The notes: a model not told the origin generated them from the letters alone. DNA of 64,000 bases from Vibrionales bacterium SWAT-3 (GCA_000169995.1 AAZW01000007.1:81152-145151), one strand, 5' to 3'; positions 37,270-46,623 are shown, counted from the stretch's first letter. Made by a program: numbers and translations.

Positions 37270-39615
37270 TTACTTCACCAATAAATGTTGACGGTCGAGA
37301 ACGTTAGTAATGTGACGGAACCAGTGATCAGAGATTCTTGCCTTATCTTCATTCCAACCAATGTAACCACGGCTCTCAAAGTAGCGAAGAATACCTGTGA
37401 TTTCAGCAATACTTAACTGAGTACATTCTGATAGCACCTCAGTAGACGCAATCTCTAACTGAACGATAGAGCGCAGCACCGCCAGCATAGGTTTTGGCAT
37501 GTTCTCTAGTTCTTGCGCTTCTGGTACATGGAACAACCTGACTACCGCTTGGTCTGTCTCTTTGTTTCTGTTCAAAGAGAGACGGAAGAAGCGCAGTGCA
37601 ACGGTTGGGTTACCATCTGAGTAGTGCCACAAGATACGATAGAAACCTTGGCGTGCACGTTCTTCTTCGCTCATGTCATCTTGGTCCCACTGCTTTGGTA
37701 CCACTAAACCATCAAATGATAATGGCTTCTCAAGCTCAGTATTAATGCGGCTAGTAAGCAACTCGCCAACTTGTTTCTCTGTCCAACGCGGAAGGAAACA
37801 GACCAAATCAAACAACAGACGCTCACCACGAGCTCGGTCGACAAATCGCCAGCTAGACTTAGCAATCGACATCACGATTCTATGGTTCTTCTTCGAACGA
37901 CGCAGTAAGTTAGTCAATCGAATCAGATCAGAAAGACCACCAACCATTGGTTTAACTAAGCGCTGGGCATTATCAATTGCAATCAGGTAAGTCGTGTCGC
38001 TCTTACGAAGATGCGCCAAGATTTGAATCTCAGTTGCGTCTTCTTCTAGGCCGATGCTTACCGCAAGATGACACAGTAATTCTTGGTAGCCCGCGTAAGG
38101 ACAGCTAACGTAAATTGGCTCCGCATTCGATACCTTGTGCAGCAGGGTATACAGAAGCGTTGTTGCACCCACACCACGTTCACCAGATACGATACAAATC
38201 GCTGGGCTGTCAGACATCAAATAGCGAGAAAGTTGTTTAACCTCGTCGCCTGCATAGTCAATCAGCTCGCTGTCGATGGATCCAGGTAGAATGTATTCGT
38301 ATGTTTGATCGCCTTTAATACGCACTAAGTTTTTCTGATTCTTATCGAGGTCAGACTGCTTAGCCACTTCAATCCTAAACAGGTAAGCCAGTGCTTGACT
38401 AAATACTGTGTAGTTTGAAAGCAGCGACATGATGCGATGCTGGAAGTGATAAACACTCAACCAAGCAATACCAAGCGCAGTCGCGAGGATGTTAATTAAG
38501 AAGGTATCTTGGCGATTCACGGCCCAATTAACCCACACGGGGCGATCAGAGATATGTTCTAGGCTATTGAATACCTTCGCTCTCCATAATCGAAGTACCG
38601 AGATGGTTACTAGTACAAACCAGAAGAATAGAACGCTGTAAATCCAACTGTAAATGGTGCCTTTACCTAGCGTAATACTGGAAATCTGAAGAATCACACC
38701 AGCAACAATGAAGCTCCATACGTAACGGCGAATCGTTGAAAGGCGTAGCGCAATGACTTCTTTGTTTGAGGTACGTCCCATGCGGTATGCAAACTCAAGA
38801 ATGAAGCTGATTGCGATCGAGCCACCTAAAATCCACCACGTGAAGATCTCAAGGAATATCAGATGTTGCAGGCTAGGGATACTTGATAGAACTCGCAGAG
38901 ACAGGGTGATCGCAATTAACCAAGCAATGGCTCTATCCGCACGGCTCACATACCAAATTAAACGAATCAGGAATGGAGGGTTTGGTTTCGCTTCGAGCAG
39001 GTTAACGCGAAACAGTTCGATTAACCTTTTGCTGTTCGCTAACCACCAAACCAGTGCAAAGTAGATGAACAGTACTTTTAACGCCGCACCGATTACCGGC
39101 ACCGGCGAGATAAAGATATCTTTAATAAGCGCTTTGAAGCTGCGTATTTGGAAATACACCAAGTATTCGACGTTTAGCTTTGTCAGTTCCCACTCTTGCT
39201 TAAACTGAGTAACACCGTAAGGGCCAAAACCGGTCAAGCGCTCTCTGTTACTTGCGGTGCTTTGCTCCAATAAGTGCTGCTTACTCACATTCAAACTGTT
39301 CAACGTGACGTAGCTAGACTCCACATCGAACCACTGCTCTGGCTCGCTGCTTTCACGATAGGCTTTGAGTCGTTGGTCGAACTTAACGATTTGCTGATTC
39401 TGGACACGAAGTACCTCTGCGAGCAGTCGGTTTACTTTGCGTTTGTCAGACGCTTCCATAAACAGAGGGTCGGGTAGTTGATCGATCCGATTATTCAGAT
39501 CTTGGGCGATGTCAGAGACCTGAGGCTGTGATTGTAAGTCATATTCCAAGTTGGCATGACTCGGCCATGAGAGCATGGCTAATATGAAGAATAAGAAGCG
39601 CGGTAATGAACGCAT
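37270..39615 (-). CDS. Membrane protein with cytoplasmic P-loop/winged-helix module, MscS partner
   Basis: 781 residues, not a named family to me. Signal peptide (cleavage near SHA), periplasmic helical region to about 165, six or seven membrane spans between 175 and 395, then a cytoplasmic AAA/STAND-like module: P-loop SGERGVGATTLL (residues 477-488, alanine in place of the invariant lysine), Walker B-like YLIAIDNAQRLV (543-554), an arginine-rich segment, and a winged-helix-like tail (LSIAEITGILRYFESRGYIG). Looks like a nucleotide-responsive or peptide-sensing controller of the channel encoded next. Function is inferred only. Confidence 0.75.
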   Translation of the reverse strand: MRSLPRFLFFILAMLSWPSHANLEYDLQSQPQVSDIAQDLNNRIDQLPDPLFMEASDKRKVNRLLAEVLRVQNQQIVKFDQRLKAYRESSEPEQWFDVESSYVTLNSLNVSKQHLLEQSTASNRERLTGFGPYGVTQFKQEWELTKLNVEYLVYFQIRSFKALIKDIFISPVPVIGAALKVLFIYFALVWWLANSKRLIELFRVNLLEAKPNPPFLIRLIWYVSRADRAIAWLIAITLSLRVLSSIPSLQHLIFLEIFTWWILGGSIAISFILEFAYRMGRTSNKEVIALRLSTIRRYVWSFIVAGVILQISSITLGKGTIYSWIYSVLFFWFVLVTISVLRLWRAKVFNSLEHISDRPVWVNWAVNRQDTFLINILATALGIAWLSVYHFQHRIMSLLSNYTVFSQALAYLFRIEVAKQSDLDKNQKNLVRIKGDQTYEYILPGSIDSELIDYAGDEVKQLSRYLMSDSPAICIVSGERGVGATTLLYTLLHKVSNAEPIYVSCPYAGYQELLCHLAVSIGLEEDATEIQILAHLRKSDTTYLIAIDNAQRLVKPMVGGLSDLIRLTNLLRRSKKNHRIVMSIAKSSWRFVDRARGERLLFDLVCFLPRWTEKQVGELLTSRINTELEKPLSFDGLVVPKQWDQDDMSEEERARQGFYRILWHYSDGNPTVALRFFRLSLNRNKETDQAVVRLFHVPEAQELENMPKPMLAVLRSIVQLEIASTEVLSECTQLSIAEITGILRYFESRGYIGWNEDKARISDHWFRHITNVLDRQHLLVK

Positions 39616-40076
39616 AAAAGTCTCTTAGAATTATGAGGTTAGGATTAATATAGTCAGATAATCGAGCTTTGTGAAATCTCGTGCATGAATGAGGGCGAGT
39701 ACTTTATCCCCGAATCTTGGTGTTTTGTCATGAAACTGTCAGGCGTTAGACTAGTATTTGTGCATTAGAGGGTGTTGTGAATAGCTATGTGTAAAGAAGC
39801 TTTGGTTGTAACGGGTTGTTATGCGATATATTAAATTATTTATAAGAGATATGTATTTATATAAGGCGGATTTTACTCAGTGGCTCAATACTTTATATGT
39901 TGCACAGTTTGGCTATTTATCGCTCTATAAATAGAAATCAAAAATGTGAGTTATCTCAAACTATGATTTAGCTAGGTTATCGCTCACTTATTAGCGGGTA
40001 ATTGCAATCAATACTTGCAGTTAAAGCCCTGAACAAGTAACGTTGCGGCGTTTTTCACATTAAAAAGGTAAAGGCA
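39616..40076. other. 461-base divergent intergenic region
   Basis: Upstream of both the MscS partner gene and ybiT. AT-rich around 39820-39900, with TATATT- and TTTATA-like boxes but no unambiguous promoter. No RNA gene, terminator or convincing small gene seen. Confidence 0.4.
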
Positions 40077-41660
40077 TTGATCTCCACAGCAAATATCACC
40101 CAACAATTCGGCGCTAAGCCACTTTTCGAAAATATTTCAGTTAAGTTCGGCGAAGGTAACCGTTACGGTTTAATCGGCGCGAATGGCTGTGGTAAATCGA
40201 CGTTCATGAAGATCCTATCTGGTGAACTTGAGCCTAGTGCAGGTAACGTAAGCTACGATCCAAACGAGCGCGTTGCAAAGCTGAACCAAGACCAATTCGC
40301 TTACGAAGAATTCTCGGTAATCGACACAGTTATCATGGGTCACAAAGAGCTTTGGACTATTAAACAAGAGCGTGACCGCATCTATTCTTTGCCAGAAATG
40401 AGCGAAGAAGACGGCATGAAGGTAGCTGATCTTGAAGTTCAGTTCGCTGAAATGGACGGTTACATGGCAGAAGCGAAAGCGGGTGAGCTTCTTCTTGCCG
40501 TAGGTATCGAAGAAGCATTGCACTTCGGCCTAATGAGCGAAGTAGCACCTGGTTGGAAACTTCGTGTGCTTCTAGCACAAGTTCTGTTCGCAGACCCGCA
40601 CATCATGCTTCTTGACGAACCAACGAACAACCTGGACATGGATACCATCAAGTGGTTGGAAGATACGCTAAACCAACGTAACTGCACAATGATCATCATT
40701 TCGCACGACCGTCACTTCCTAAACTCTGTTTGTACGCACATGGCTGACCTTGATTACGGTGAACTTCGCCTGTTCCCAGGTAACTACGATGAGTACATGA
40801 CGGCTGCGACTCAAGCACGTGAACGTCTACTGTCTGATAATGCTAAGAAGAAAGCACAAATTGCTGAACTTCAAACGTTCGTTTCTCGTTTCTCTGCTAA
40901 CGCATCTAAAGCGAAGCAAGCAACGTCTCGTGCTAAGCAAATCGATAAGATTCAACTTGAAGAAGTAAAAGCTTCTAGCCGTCAAAACCCATTCATCCGT
41001 TTTGAACAGTCTAAAGAGCTATTCCGTAACGCACTTGTAGTTGAAAACCTATCTCAAGGTTTTGAAGAAGACCTATTCAACAAGTTCGATGCGATCTTCG
41101 AAGTAGGTGAGCGCGTTGCGATCATCGGTGAGAACGGTGTGGGTAAAACAACACTACTGAACACACTAGCTGGCGAACTTGAAGCTCGCACTGGTGAATA
41201 CAAGTGGTCTGAAAACTCAAACATCGGTTACTACGCTCAAGACCACGCACATGACTTCGAACAAGACATGAACCTGTTCGATTGGATGAGCCAATGGCGT
41301 CAAGAAGGTGAAGACGAGCAGGTGGTTCGTGGCTTCCTGGGTCGTATGCTATTTGGTCAAGACGACATTAAGAAATCAGTTAAGGTAATTTCTGGTGGTG
41401 AGCAAGGTCGTATGCTTCTTGGTAAGATCATGATGCACAAGCCAAACATCCTACTTATGGATGAACCAACTAACCACATGGATATGGAATCTATCGAAGC
41501 GCTTAACTTGGCTCTTGAGAACTACAAAGGCACATTGTTCTTCGTATCTCACGACCGTGTATTCGTAGACTCTCTAGCAACGCGTATCCTTGAAATCAAA
41601 GATGGCAAGATCAACGATTTCCGTGGTACTTACGCTGAATTCCTAAAAGCACGTGGCTAA
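40077..41660 (+). CDS. ybiT: YbiT-type ABC-F ribosome-associated ATPase
   Basis: 527 residues from TTG 40077, preceded by AAAGGTAAAGG; the N-terminus aligns with E. coli YbiT, and no ATG fits. Two ABC domains joined by the P-site-tRNA-interacting linker ([20 protein letters not shown], then [19 protein letters not shown]). Walker A's are GANGCGKST and GENGVGKTT; the first signature is degenerate ([11 protein letters not shown]) as in YbiT. No membrane domain. Such proteins modulate translation at the ribosomal E site. Confidence 0.9.
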   Translation: MISTANITQQFGAKPLFENISVKFGEGNRYGLIGANGCGKSTFMKILSGELEPSAGNVSYDPNERVAKLNQDQFAYEEFSVIDTVIMGHKELWTIKQERDRIYSLPEMSEEDGMKVADLEVQFAEMDGYMAEAKAGELLLAVGIEEALHFGLMSEVAPGWKLRVLLAQVLFADPHIMLLDEPTNNLDMDTIKWLEDTLNQRNCTMIIISHDRHFLNSVCTHMADLDYGELRLFPGNYDEYMTAATQARERLLSDNAKKKAQIAELQTFVSRFSANASKAKQATSRAKQIDKIQLEEVKASSRQNPFIRFEQSKELFRNALVVENLSQGFEEDLFNKFDAIFEVGERVAIIGENGVGKTTLLNTLAGELEARTGEYKWSENSNIGYYAQDHAHDFEQDMNLFDWMSQWRQEGEDEQVVRGFLGRMLFGQDDIKKSVKVISGGEQGRMLLGKIMMHKPNILLMDEPTNHMDMESIEALNLALENYKGTLFFVSHDRVFVDSLATRILEIKDGKINDFRGTYAEFLKARG

Positions 41661-41737
41661 TCTAGACTAGTGCTTCGGACAACCACTGTTTGTAGACATC
41701 GATAGTCTACAGATAACAGAAGTGTCCTTATAGAATT

Positions 41738-41776
41738 AAAACGCCCTTATCAGCATAAAGCGATAAGGGCGTTTTT
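41738..41776. terminator. Terminator after ybiT
   Basis: AAAACGCCCTTATC and GATAAGGGCGTTTT arms with a nine-base loop, then T-run; convergent chemoreceptor gene also benefits. Confidence 0.88.
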
Positions 41777-41832
41777 TATTACCTACAGTTTATTCAGAGG
41801 TGGTGACAGCCCACAACAAAGTAGGCTACACA

Positions 41833-43722
41833 TCAGAATTTAAACTGAGCCACAATCTTCTCTAATTTCACACTCACGCTCGATACCTGTTCACTACAAC
41901 GCACTGATCCTGATACTACGGTATGTGTATTACTTGCTAGATGAGCGATGTCGCTGATGTTTCGGTCGATCTCCGCAGATACCATGGATTGTTCTTCAGA
42001 TGCTGTCGCTATCTGACTGTTAAGGTCGAACATCTCTCCGACTTGAAAGTGGATACCTTCAATCGCATTGACCACATCTTTAGTCTGGTGCTTAACTTGT
42101 TCGGTTTGTTCTAAGCTTGCCGACATCTTAGCGACAGTCTTGGCAATACCGGACGTCAAACCATGGATAGTCGATTCAATCTGATGAGTCGAGTCGTTAG
42201 TCATTAGTGAAAGCTCTCTCACTTCAGAGGCGACAACCGCAAAGCCTCGTCCATGATCGCCTGCGCGTGCGGCCTCAATTGCCGCGTTAAGCGCGAGTAG
42301 GTTAGTTTGTTCAGCAATCCCTTGAATCGTCGTCACCACTTGATTGATTTCACGGCTCTGTTCTTCAAGTTGTACGATTAAGTCTTGCGACTCTGCAATG
42401 TTCTCAACCAACACGTTGATACTCGCATCTGTTAAGTGTGTTTCTTGTAATGCTTGATGGGCGTTATCTTTAATTTTCTCTGCATTAGTCGCGGCATTCT
42501 CTATATTGGCTGTGACCTCGTTACTGGTCATCACCAATTCGTTAACTGCCGTTGCGACAGACTCCGATTGTTGTTTCTGTTTCTCTGCATTGCTCATGCT
42601 TTTGATCGCGGCTTCTTCAGAACTGCATGAACTCTCTGTCAACACAGTCATAACTCCCGACAACTCTTTAATGTTGCCGTGAAGCTTATTGATGAAGGTA
42701 TCAAACGAGTGAGCAAGTTGAGCGAGCTCGTCGTTACCTTTAGCGTTCATTCTTGCGGTTAAGTCTCCATCGCCATTGGCAATCGACTCCATCATGACGT
42801 TTATCGCTTTGATACGCGCGAGTATGTTGCGACCAATGAACACCAACAACAACGAAAGCAGAGCAACAATAGCGGCGCCAAACAGATGCAACATATTTTG
42901 TGTGTGCCTAACTGCCGCTGTAATCGCTTGGCTTATCTCATTCTGCACTTCTTCAATAGCTTGTTCCGTTTGATGGACATTGCTGCGTAAAGCGCCTCTA
43001 AGCCCCAACTCTGCAGACAAACCTAGATTGCTGTTAGCAACCAACAGAGTTTCAACTGCATCCTTATACTCGGAATAGGCTCGCTCAGTGGCAATCGAGG
43101 TTTGGGAGTAAGGTTCAAACTCAACAAGAGCATTGGTTAACGCCGCATTAGTTTGGCTATTAATATGTGCGAGGTAATGGAAGTCTTTTTCGATCAGCTC
43201 TAACAACGCAAGTTCCAGTGCCAAGCTTGATTCTGATTCGATTGCTGATTTTAGCGCTGTTCTTTTTCCATCAAGAGCTGCGACAAAACCCAAAGGTGGG
43301 GTTGTACGTTCAATGTCGTTCACTTGATTGACGATCTGGTGGAACTGTTTCTGGTACTGATGAAGGGTGTCGGATATCTTGGTCATTTGCTCGGTCAGGT
43401 GAAGTTCGTGCGAAGTGAGAGTTTGGTTCAACGTCACCAATCTTTGATTCAATATGTCGGCGGTTTTATCGAAACGCTCTGCGTATTTTTGATCGTGGCG
43501 AGACAAGAAGTCTTTCTCATGTCGCCTAAGCGTTAATAAATCTACTGAGCTTCTGAGGTTTTCGGTCGCAGCGATCTCCAATGATTCCAATTTGTCTAAG
43601 CTGAGTTGCTCGTAGACGGCATAGATAAAAACAGAAATAAACAGGGTGAGGTTGATTAAAATAAACTTACTGCGAATAGAAAGAGACAGCAGAGGATGCT
43701 GAGGTTCCGATGGATTACTCAT
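41833..43722 (-). CDS. Methyl-accepting chemotaxis protein with HBM-type sensor
   Basis: 629 residues: span at about 18-38, a helical bimodular (HBM) periplasmic sensor announced by LLTLRRHEKDFLSRHD and extending to about 280, span near 285-305, HAMP, methylation helices, and tip [23 protein letters not shown] receptors detect organic acids or aromatic acids in other bacteria. Third chemoreceptor in the window; monocistronic. Confidence 0.9.
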   Translation of the reverse strand: MSNPSEPQHPLLSLSIRSKFILINLTLFISVFIYAVYEQLSLDKLESLEIAATENLRSSVDLLTLRRHEKDFLSRHDQKYAERFDKTADILNQRLVTLNQTLTSHELHLTEQMTKISDTLHQYQKQFHQIVNQVNDIERTTPPLGFVAALDGKRTALKSAIESESSLALELALLELIEKDFHYLAHINSQTNAALTNALVEFEPYSQTSIATERAYSEYKDAVETLLVANSNLGLSAELGLRGALRSNVHQTEQAIEEVQNEISQAITAAVRHTQNMLHLFGAAIVALLSLLLVFIGRNILARIKAINVMMESIANGDGDLTARMNAKGNDELAQLAHSFDTFINKLHGNIKELSGVMTVLTESSCSSEEAAIKSMSNAEKQKQQSESVATAVNELVMTSNEVTANIENAATNAEKIKDNAHQALQETHLTDASINVLVENIAESQDLIVQLEEQSREINQVVTTIQGIAEQTNLLALNAAIEAARAGDHGRGFAVVASEVRELSLMTNDSTHQIESTIHGLTSGIAKTVAKMSASLEQTEQVKHQTKDVVNAIEGIHFQVGEMFDLNSQIATASEEQSMVSAEIDRNISDIAHLASNTHTVVSGSVRCSEQVSSVSVKLEKIVAQFKF

Positions 43723-43943
43723 GGTTAATTCCCTTTAAGCCGGTGACGTTGATATTCATCTTTAATTTTTATTAATAGATTCATTAAATTGATGAATATG
43801 TAACTAATAGCTTATTGAGGTGTTAAATCAAGATTTGTTTTAGGAAAAACTAATTTAAGACATGATAGGTGTAGGTTTAGATGGTCTGAAGCGTGAAACC
43901 TGTATCAGCGACGAATTGGGATGGAAACTGAAGAATATAAAAA

Positions 43944-43965
43944 AGGTGCAGCTGATACTGCACCT
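43944..43965 (-). terminator. Terminator of fdhD
   Basis: AGGTGCAG / CTGCACCT arms around six bases, then TTTTTTATA on the minus strand, about 36 bases past the fdhD stop. Confidence 0.85.
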
Positions 43966-44000
43966 ATAATAAATTCACTAAGCGCGAATTAACTGTACGC

Positions 44001-44831
44001 TTACTGTGCGCCTTTGACGTCGAAATCTATCTTGTCTGCACCTGTAAAGACTTGGAAGCGTAACCCTTTAGCACGAGCAATCGTTGTTATGCCAAACTTC
44101 TGCGCTAAATCTAAGCCCATTTGTGTAACGCCAGAGCGTGATAGCAGAACAGGGATTCCCATCTGCGCTACCTTAATCACCATTTCAGAGGTTAGGCGGC
44201 CTGTGGTGTAGAAGATCTTATCTCCGCCATCTTCTTTGTTAAGCCACATCTCACCCGCTAGGGTATCAACTGCATTGTGACGGCCTACATCTTCCACAAA
44301 CGACAACACTTGATCGTCTTTGCAAACAGCACAGCCATGAACCGCACCCGCTTTCTTATAGGTGTCGTTATAATGAGTCAGCGCTTCTAGAGCCGTATAG
44401 ATTTCAGATTGCTTAATCTTGGTTTGAGGCACTTGGTAATCTTCCAATTGCTTCATCACGTTGCCATACATGGTGCCTTGACCACAGCCAGACGTTACCG
44501 TCTTCTTCTTCAATGCTTGTTCAAGTTGGCTGGTATCTTCTTTGGTGATAACCGCTGCAGAGCTAGTTTCCCAATCGATGATGATTGATTCAACGGCTTC
44601 TGGATCAGACAAGAAGCTTTGGTTTTTCAAATAACCTAATACTAACGCTTCTGGGCGTGAGCCTAATGTCATCAGCGTTACGATCTCTTTCCAGTTCAAC
44701 ATAACGGTAAGAGGGCGCTCACACGCGATTTGTTTCGTTAGCTTTTCGCCATATTCATCAAACACTTCAACTTCGATGGTCTGAAGTGGGTTTTCACTGG
44801 TTTTTATTATGTTTGGTTTTACCACAGTCAC
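44001..44831 (-). CDS. fdhD: Formate dehydrogenase accessory sulfurtransferase
   Basis: 276 residues. Sulfur-carrying cysteine motif SGCGQGTMYG (Cys at about 116-118), GAVHGCAVC, EDVGRHNAVDTLAGE, TTGRLTSEMV and MGIPVLLSRSG are all family marks. FdhD passes sulfur from IscS to the Mo/W-bis-MGD cofactor before insertion into formate dehydrogenase. Divergent from the accessory genes of the same enzyme; a sigma-54-like element and an intervening hairpin lie in its leader region. Confidence 0.94.
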   Translation of the reverse strand: MTVVKPNIIKTSENPLQTIEVEVFDEYGEKLTKQIACERPLTVMLNWKEIVTLMTLGSRPEALVLGYLKNQSFLSDPEAVESIIIDWETSSAAVITKEDTSQLEQALKKKTVTSGCGQGTMYGNVMKQLEDYQVPQTKIKQSEIYTALEALTHYNDTYKKAGAVHGCAVCKDDQVLSFVEDVGRHNAVDTLAGEMWLNKEDGGDKIFYTTGRLTSEMVIKVAQMGIPVLLSRSGVTQMGLDLAQKFGITTIARAKGLRFQVFTGADKIDFDVKGAQ

Positions 44832-44876
44832 GTCCTACTTAATGAGATAGCGATTTTAAGAGATAAGAAGTTAGGC

Positions 44877-44897
44877 AAGAGTCATCATACGACTCTT
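44877..44897 (-). repeat. Hairpin in the fdhD leader
   Basis: AAGAGTC (44877-44883) and GACTCTT (44891-44897), seven-base loop, no T-run. It falls inside the transcript expected from the sigma-54 element at 44953-44968. Confidence 0.4.
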
Positions 44898-44952
44898 TAG
44901 AATACATGCGTTCTCTGTCACTTAGTCAGTCTTAGCTTTAACTCAAGCATTT

Positions 44953-44968
44953 AGCAATTCTCATTCCA
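44953..44968 (-). promoter_or_regulatory. Candidate sigma-54 promoter of fdhD
   Basis: Minus strand TGGAAT-GAGAA-TTGCT with correct GG/GC spacing; -24 core departs from TGGCAC at two bases. Would start near 44941, about 110 bases before fdhD. Confidence 0.6.
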
Positions 44969-45129
44969 AAATAGCGGCTATTCGAGAAAACATGAAGCAT
45001 TCGATTAAAATAGAGCAAAATATGAGAGTTCACGGGTAGAGCTGTCTGAATTTACGCGTATCGACTACCGTTATAAGGGTGACTGATTAACAAAAGCAAC
45101 GATGTTTGTTGATGTAGGTTAGCGGTTAT

Positions 45130-45145
45130 TGGCGTGTTTATTGCT
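45130..45145 (+). promoter_or_regulatory. Sigma-54 promoter of the DUF3305-DUF3306 operon
   Basis: TGGCGT-GTTTA-TTGCT, spacing exact. Initiation expected near 45157, about 67 bases before the first gene. Confidence 0.7.
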
Positions 45146-45171
45146 TTATAGGGCTTATATGATTGCGCTCA

Positions 45172-45184
45172 GTACAAAATGTCC
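45172..45184. promoter_or_regulatory. Activator-site copy between fdhD and DUF3305 genes
   Basis: GTACAAAATGTCC, 12 of 13 matches to GGACA-AAA-TGTCC. It lies in the leader just downstream of the plus-strand promoter and about 200 bases upstream of the fdhD promoter; enhancer sites can act from either place. Confidence 0.6.
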
Positions 45185-45223
45185 TAAGTGCATTCAGACC
45201 AAAGAAAATCAATTGGGTGAAGT

Positions 45224-45685
45224 ATGTCTGAGATAAAAGAGTTCCAAGAACAATATGAGAAAACAGAAGCAGCTTGGCCTATTGGCGTCCAAAGAATAGA
45301 GAAAGAGATCAAAACGGGCATTTGGGTAACGAATCAATGGGAACTCATCGGTTTTGAATTATCACCTGAACATGAAACCCCAGACGTATGTTTGCTTCAG
45401 TTACACAAAGACGAACGTACTGATTACCGCTTCAATCTAAGCTCTCAGCAACCTAAGCTATTCTTAGTTATGGATAATGTTGACTCCGGTAAACCTATTA
45501 TTCAATTACTGACAGCATCACAAACAGTCGCAGGCCAATACATGGACGGAGATAACCAAGTATTGTCATACGACATGCCTTTACCTGTACAAGCGTGGAT
45601 GGAAGCCTTTATCGGTCGTCATGGTGAATTATTAGAAGCAAGACGCAAGAAGCGTAACGGGGCAGGTCGTTCTAATGGCAACTAA
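45224..45685 (+). CDS. DUF3305-domain protein of the formate dehydrogenase cluster
   Basis: 153 residues, soluble, no signal peptide. WPIGVQRIEKEIKTGIWVTNQWELIGFEL identifies the DUF3305 family, commonly found beside formate dehydrogenase genes with DUF3306. Function unknown; probably in assembly of the enzyme. Ribosome site is weak (GGGTGAAGT). Overlaps the next gene by 11 bases. Confidence 0.85.
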   Translation: MSEIKEFQEQYEKTEAAWPIGVQRIEKEIKTGIWVTNQWELIGFELSPEHETPDVCLLQLHKDERTDYRFNLSSQQPKLFLVMDNVDSGKPIIQLLTASQTVAGQYMDGDNQVLSYDMPLPVQAWMEAFIGRHGELLEARRKKRNGAGRSNGN

Positions 45686-46322
45686 CTTTTTTAGCCGTTG
45701 GTCTCAACGAAAGCTCGATGAATCGACTGATAAAGCGCGTGAAGCTGAACAGCCTCTTGAGGAAACCTCGGTTACCTCTCCTGAGTCTGCTTCTCAAACA
45801 CCCACCTCTGCTGAAGAACTCGCACCAAATGACCCAGCTTCTATCGAGCCAACTAACGCTTTAGAAGAGTCAGCTGACACTAAAGATTCGGCATCAGAGG
45901 CGACTGAAGAGCTGTCTATGGCTCAATTATTGGTATCAGAAGCATCAGAAAGCGTAAAAAAAGCCGCATTACGTAAGTTATTTCTCTCAGAAGAGTTTAA
46001 CGTACGTGATGGCTTAGACGATTACGATGACGATTATAGTAATCTTAAGTCACTTTCTGAAGGTGTCGCTGAAAGCTTACGTGATTGGGTAAAAGAGAAG
46101 GCAGAAGAAGAAACGTCAAGCGTACAAGAGCAAGCCACTGAAAATAAAGAAGAAGTTTAAGTTAACAACGCTGAAGACGCGGAATCAGATCTTGTTGAAA
46201 GTGACGAAATTACGGGACAACAAAAAGAACTGTATAAAAAAACAGTATCGGATAATTTCGACACCGATGCTATCGAAAATGACCCAAAAGAGGTGGGACA
46301 AAATATACCACACAAAGAATAG
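45675..46322 (+). pseudogene. DUF3306-domain protein interrupted by an in-frame TAA
   Basis: ATG 45675 gives MATNFFSRWSQRKLD, the DUF3306 beginning, a low-complexity Glu/Ser/Ala/Thr stretch, then LFLSEEFNVRDGLDDYDDDY, the family core. TAA at 46158-46160 (codon 162) ends the frame; beyond it 53 codons stay open (VNNAEDAESDLVESDEITG and onward, same acidic composition) to TAG 46320-46322. The unbroken protein would be 215 residues, closer to family length. The core is kept, so partial function is possible. Confidence 0.72.
46296..46308. promoter_or_regulatory. Second activator-like site upstream of fdh
   Basis: GGACAAAATATAC, 11 of 13 matches to GGACA-AAA-TGTCC, 61 bases upstream of the better copy in the terminator loop, which is near six helical turns. 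Confidence 0.5.
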
Positions 46323-46347
46323 GTACATTTTGACTAAACACTCACTG

Positions 46348-46384
46348 AACCGCTTGCGACAAAATGTCCCAAGCGGTTTTTTTA
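46348..46384 (+). terminator. Terminator whose loop is an activator site
   Basis: Arms AACCGCTTG (46348-46356) and CAAGCGGTT (46370-46378) followed by a T-run make a plus-strand terminator after the DUF3306 gene. The 13-base loop, CGACAAAATGTCC (46357-46369), matches the palindrome seen at the other promoters at 12 of 13 positions and lies 70-85 bases upstream of the fdh -24 element. Confidence 0.8.
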
Positions 46385-46440
46385 TTATCAAAATCGATTT
46401 AAATTTAATCTAATCCATTGAAAATATTGAATTATTAAAT

Positions 46441-46456
46441 TGGCACGGCATTTGCT
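46441..46456 (+). promoter_or_regulatory. Sigma-54 promoter of the formate dehydrogenase operon
   Basis: TGGCAC-GGCAT-TTGCT, an essentially perfect -24/-12 element. Initiation near 46468 leaves a leader of about 155 bases before the iron-sulfur protein gene. Confidence 0.85.
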
Positions 46457-46623
46457 AAAACTAGTCCATTATCGACTTTTTTGTAGATAACTCGCGTAAA
46501 CTTGACGAGTGAATGAATAGTTAACGAGACCATACGTTGTTAACTGAATACTCAGCAAGTTCTCCAACGCTAACTACAATGAAGATTGAACAGATTATCC
46601 ATATCCAAAAATGGAACTGAGCA

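Noticed and set aside
46192..46413. A 73-codon plus-strand open frame after the DUF3306 gene
   Set aside because: It overlaps the continued DUF3306 tail in another frame and runs through the terminator; the composition is not protein-like.
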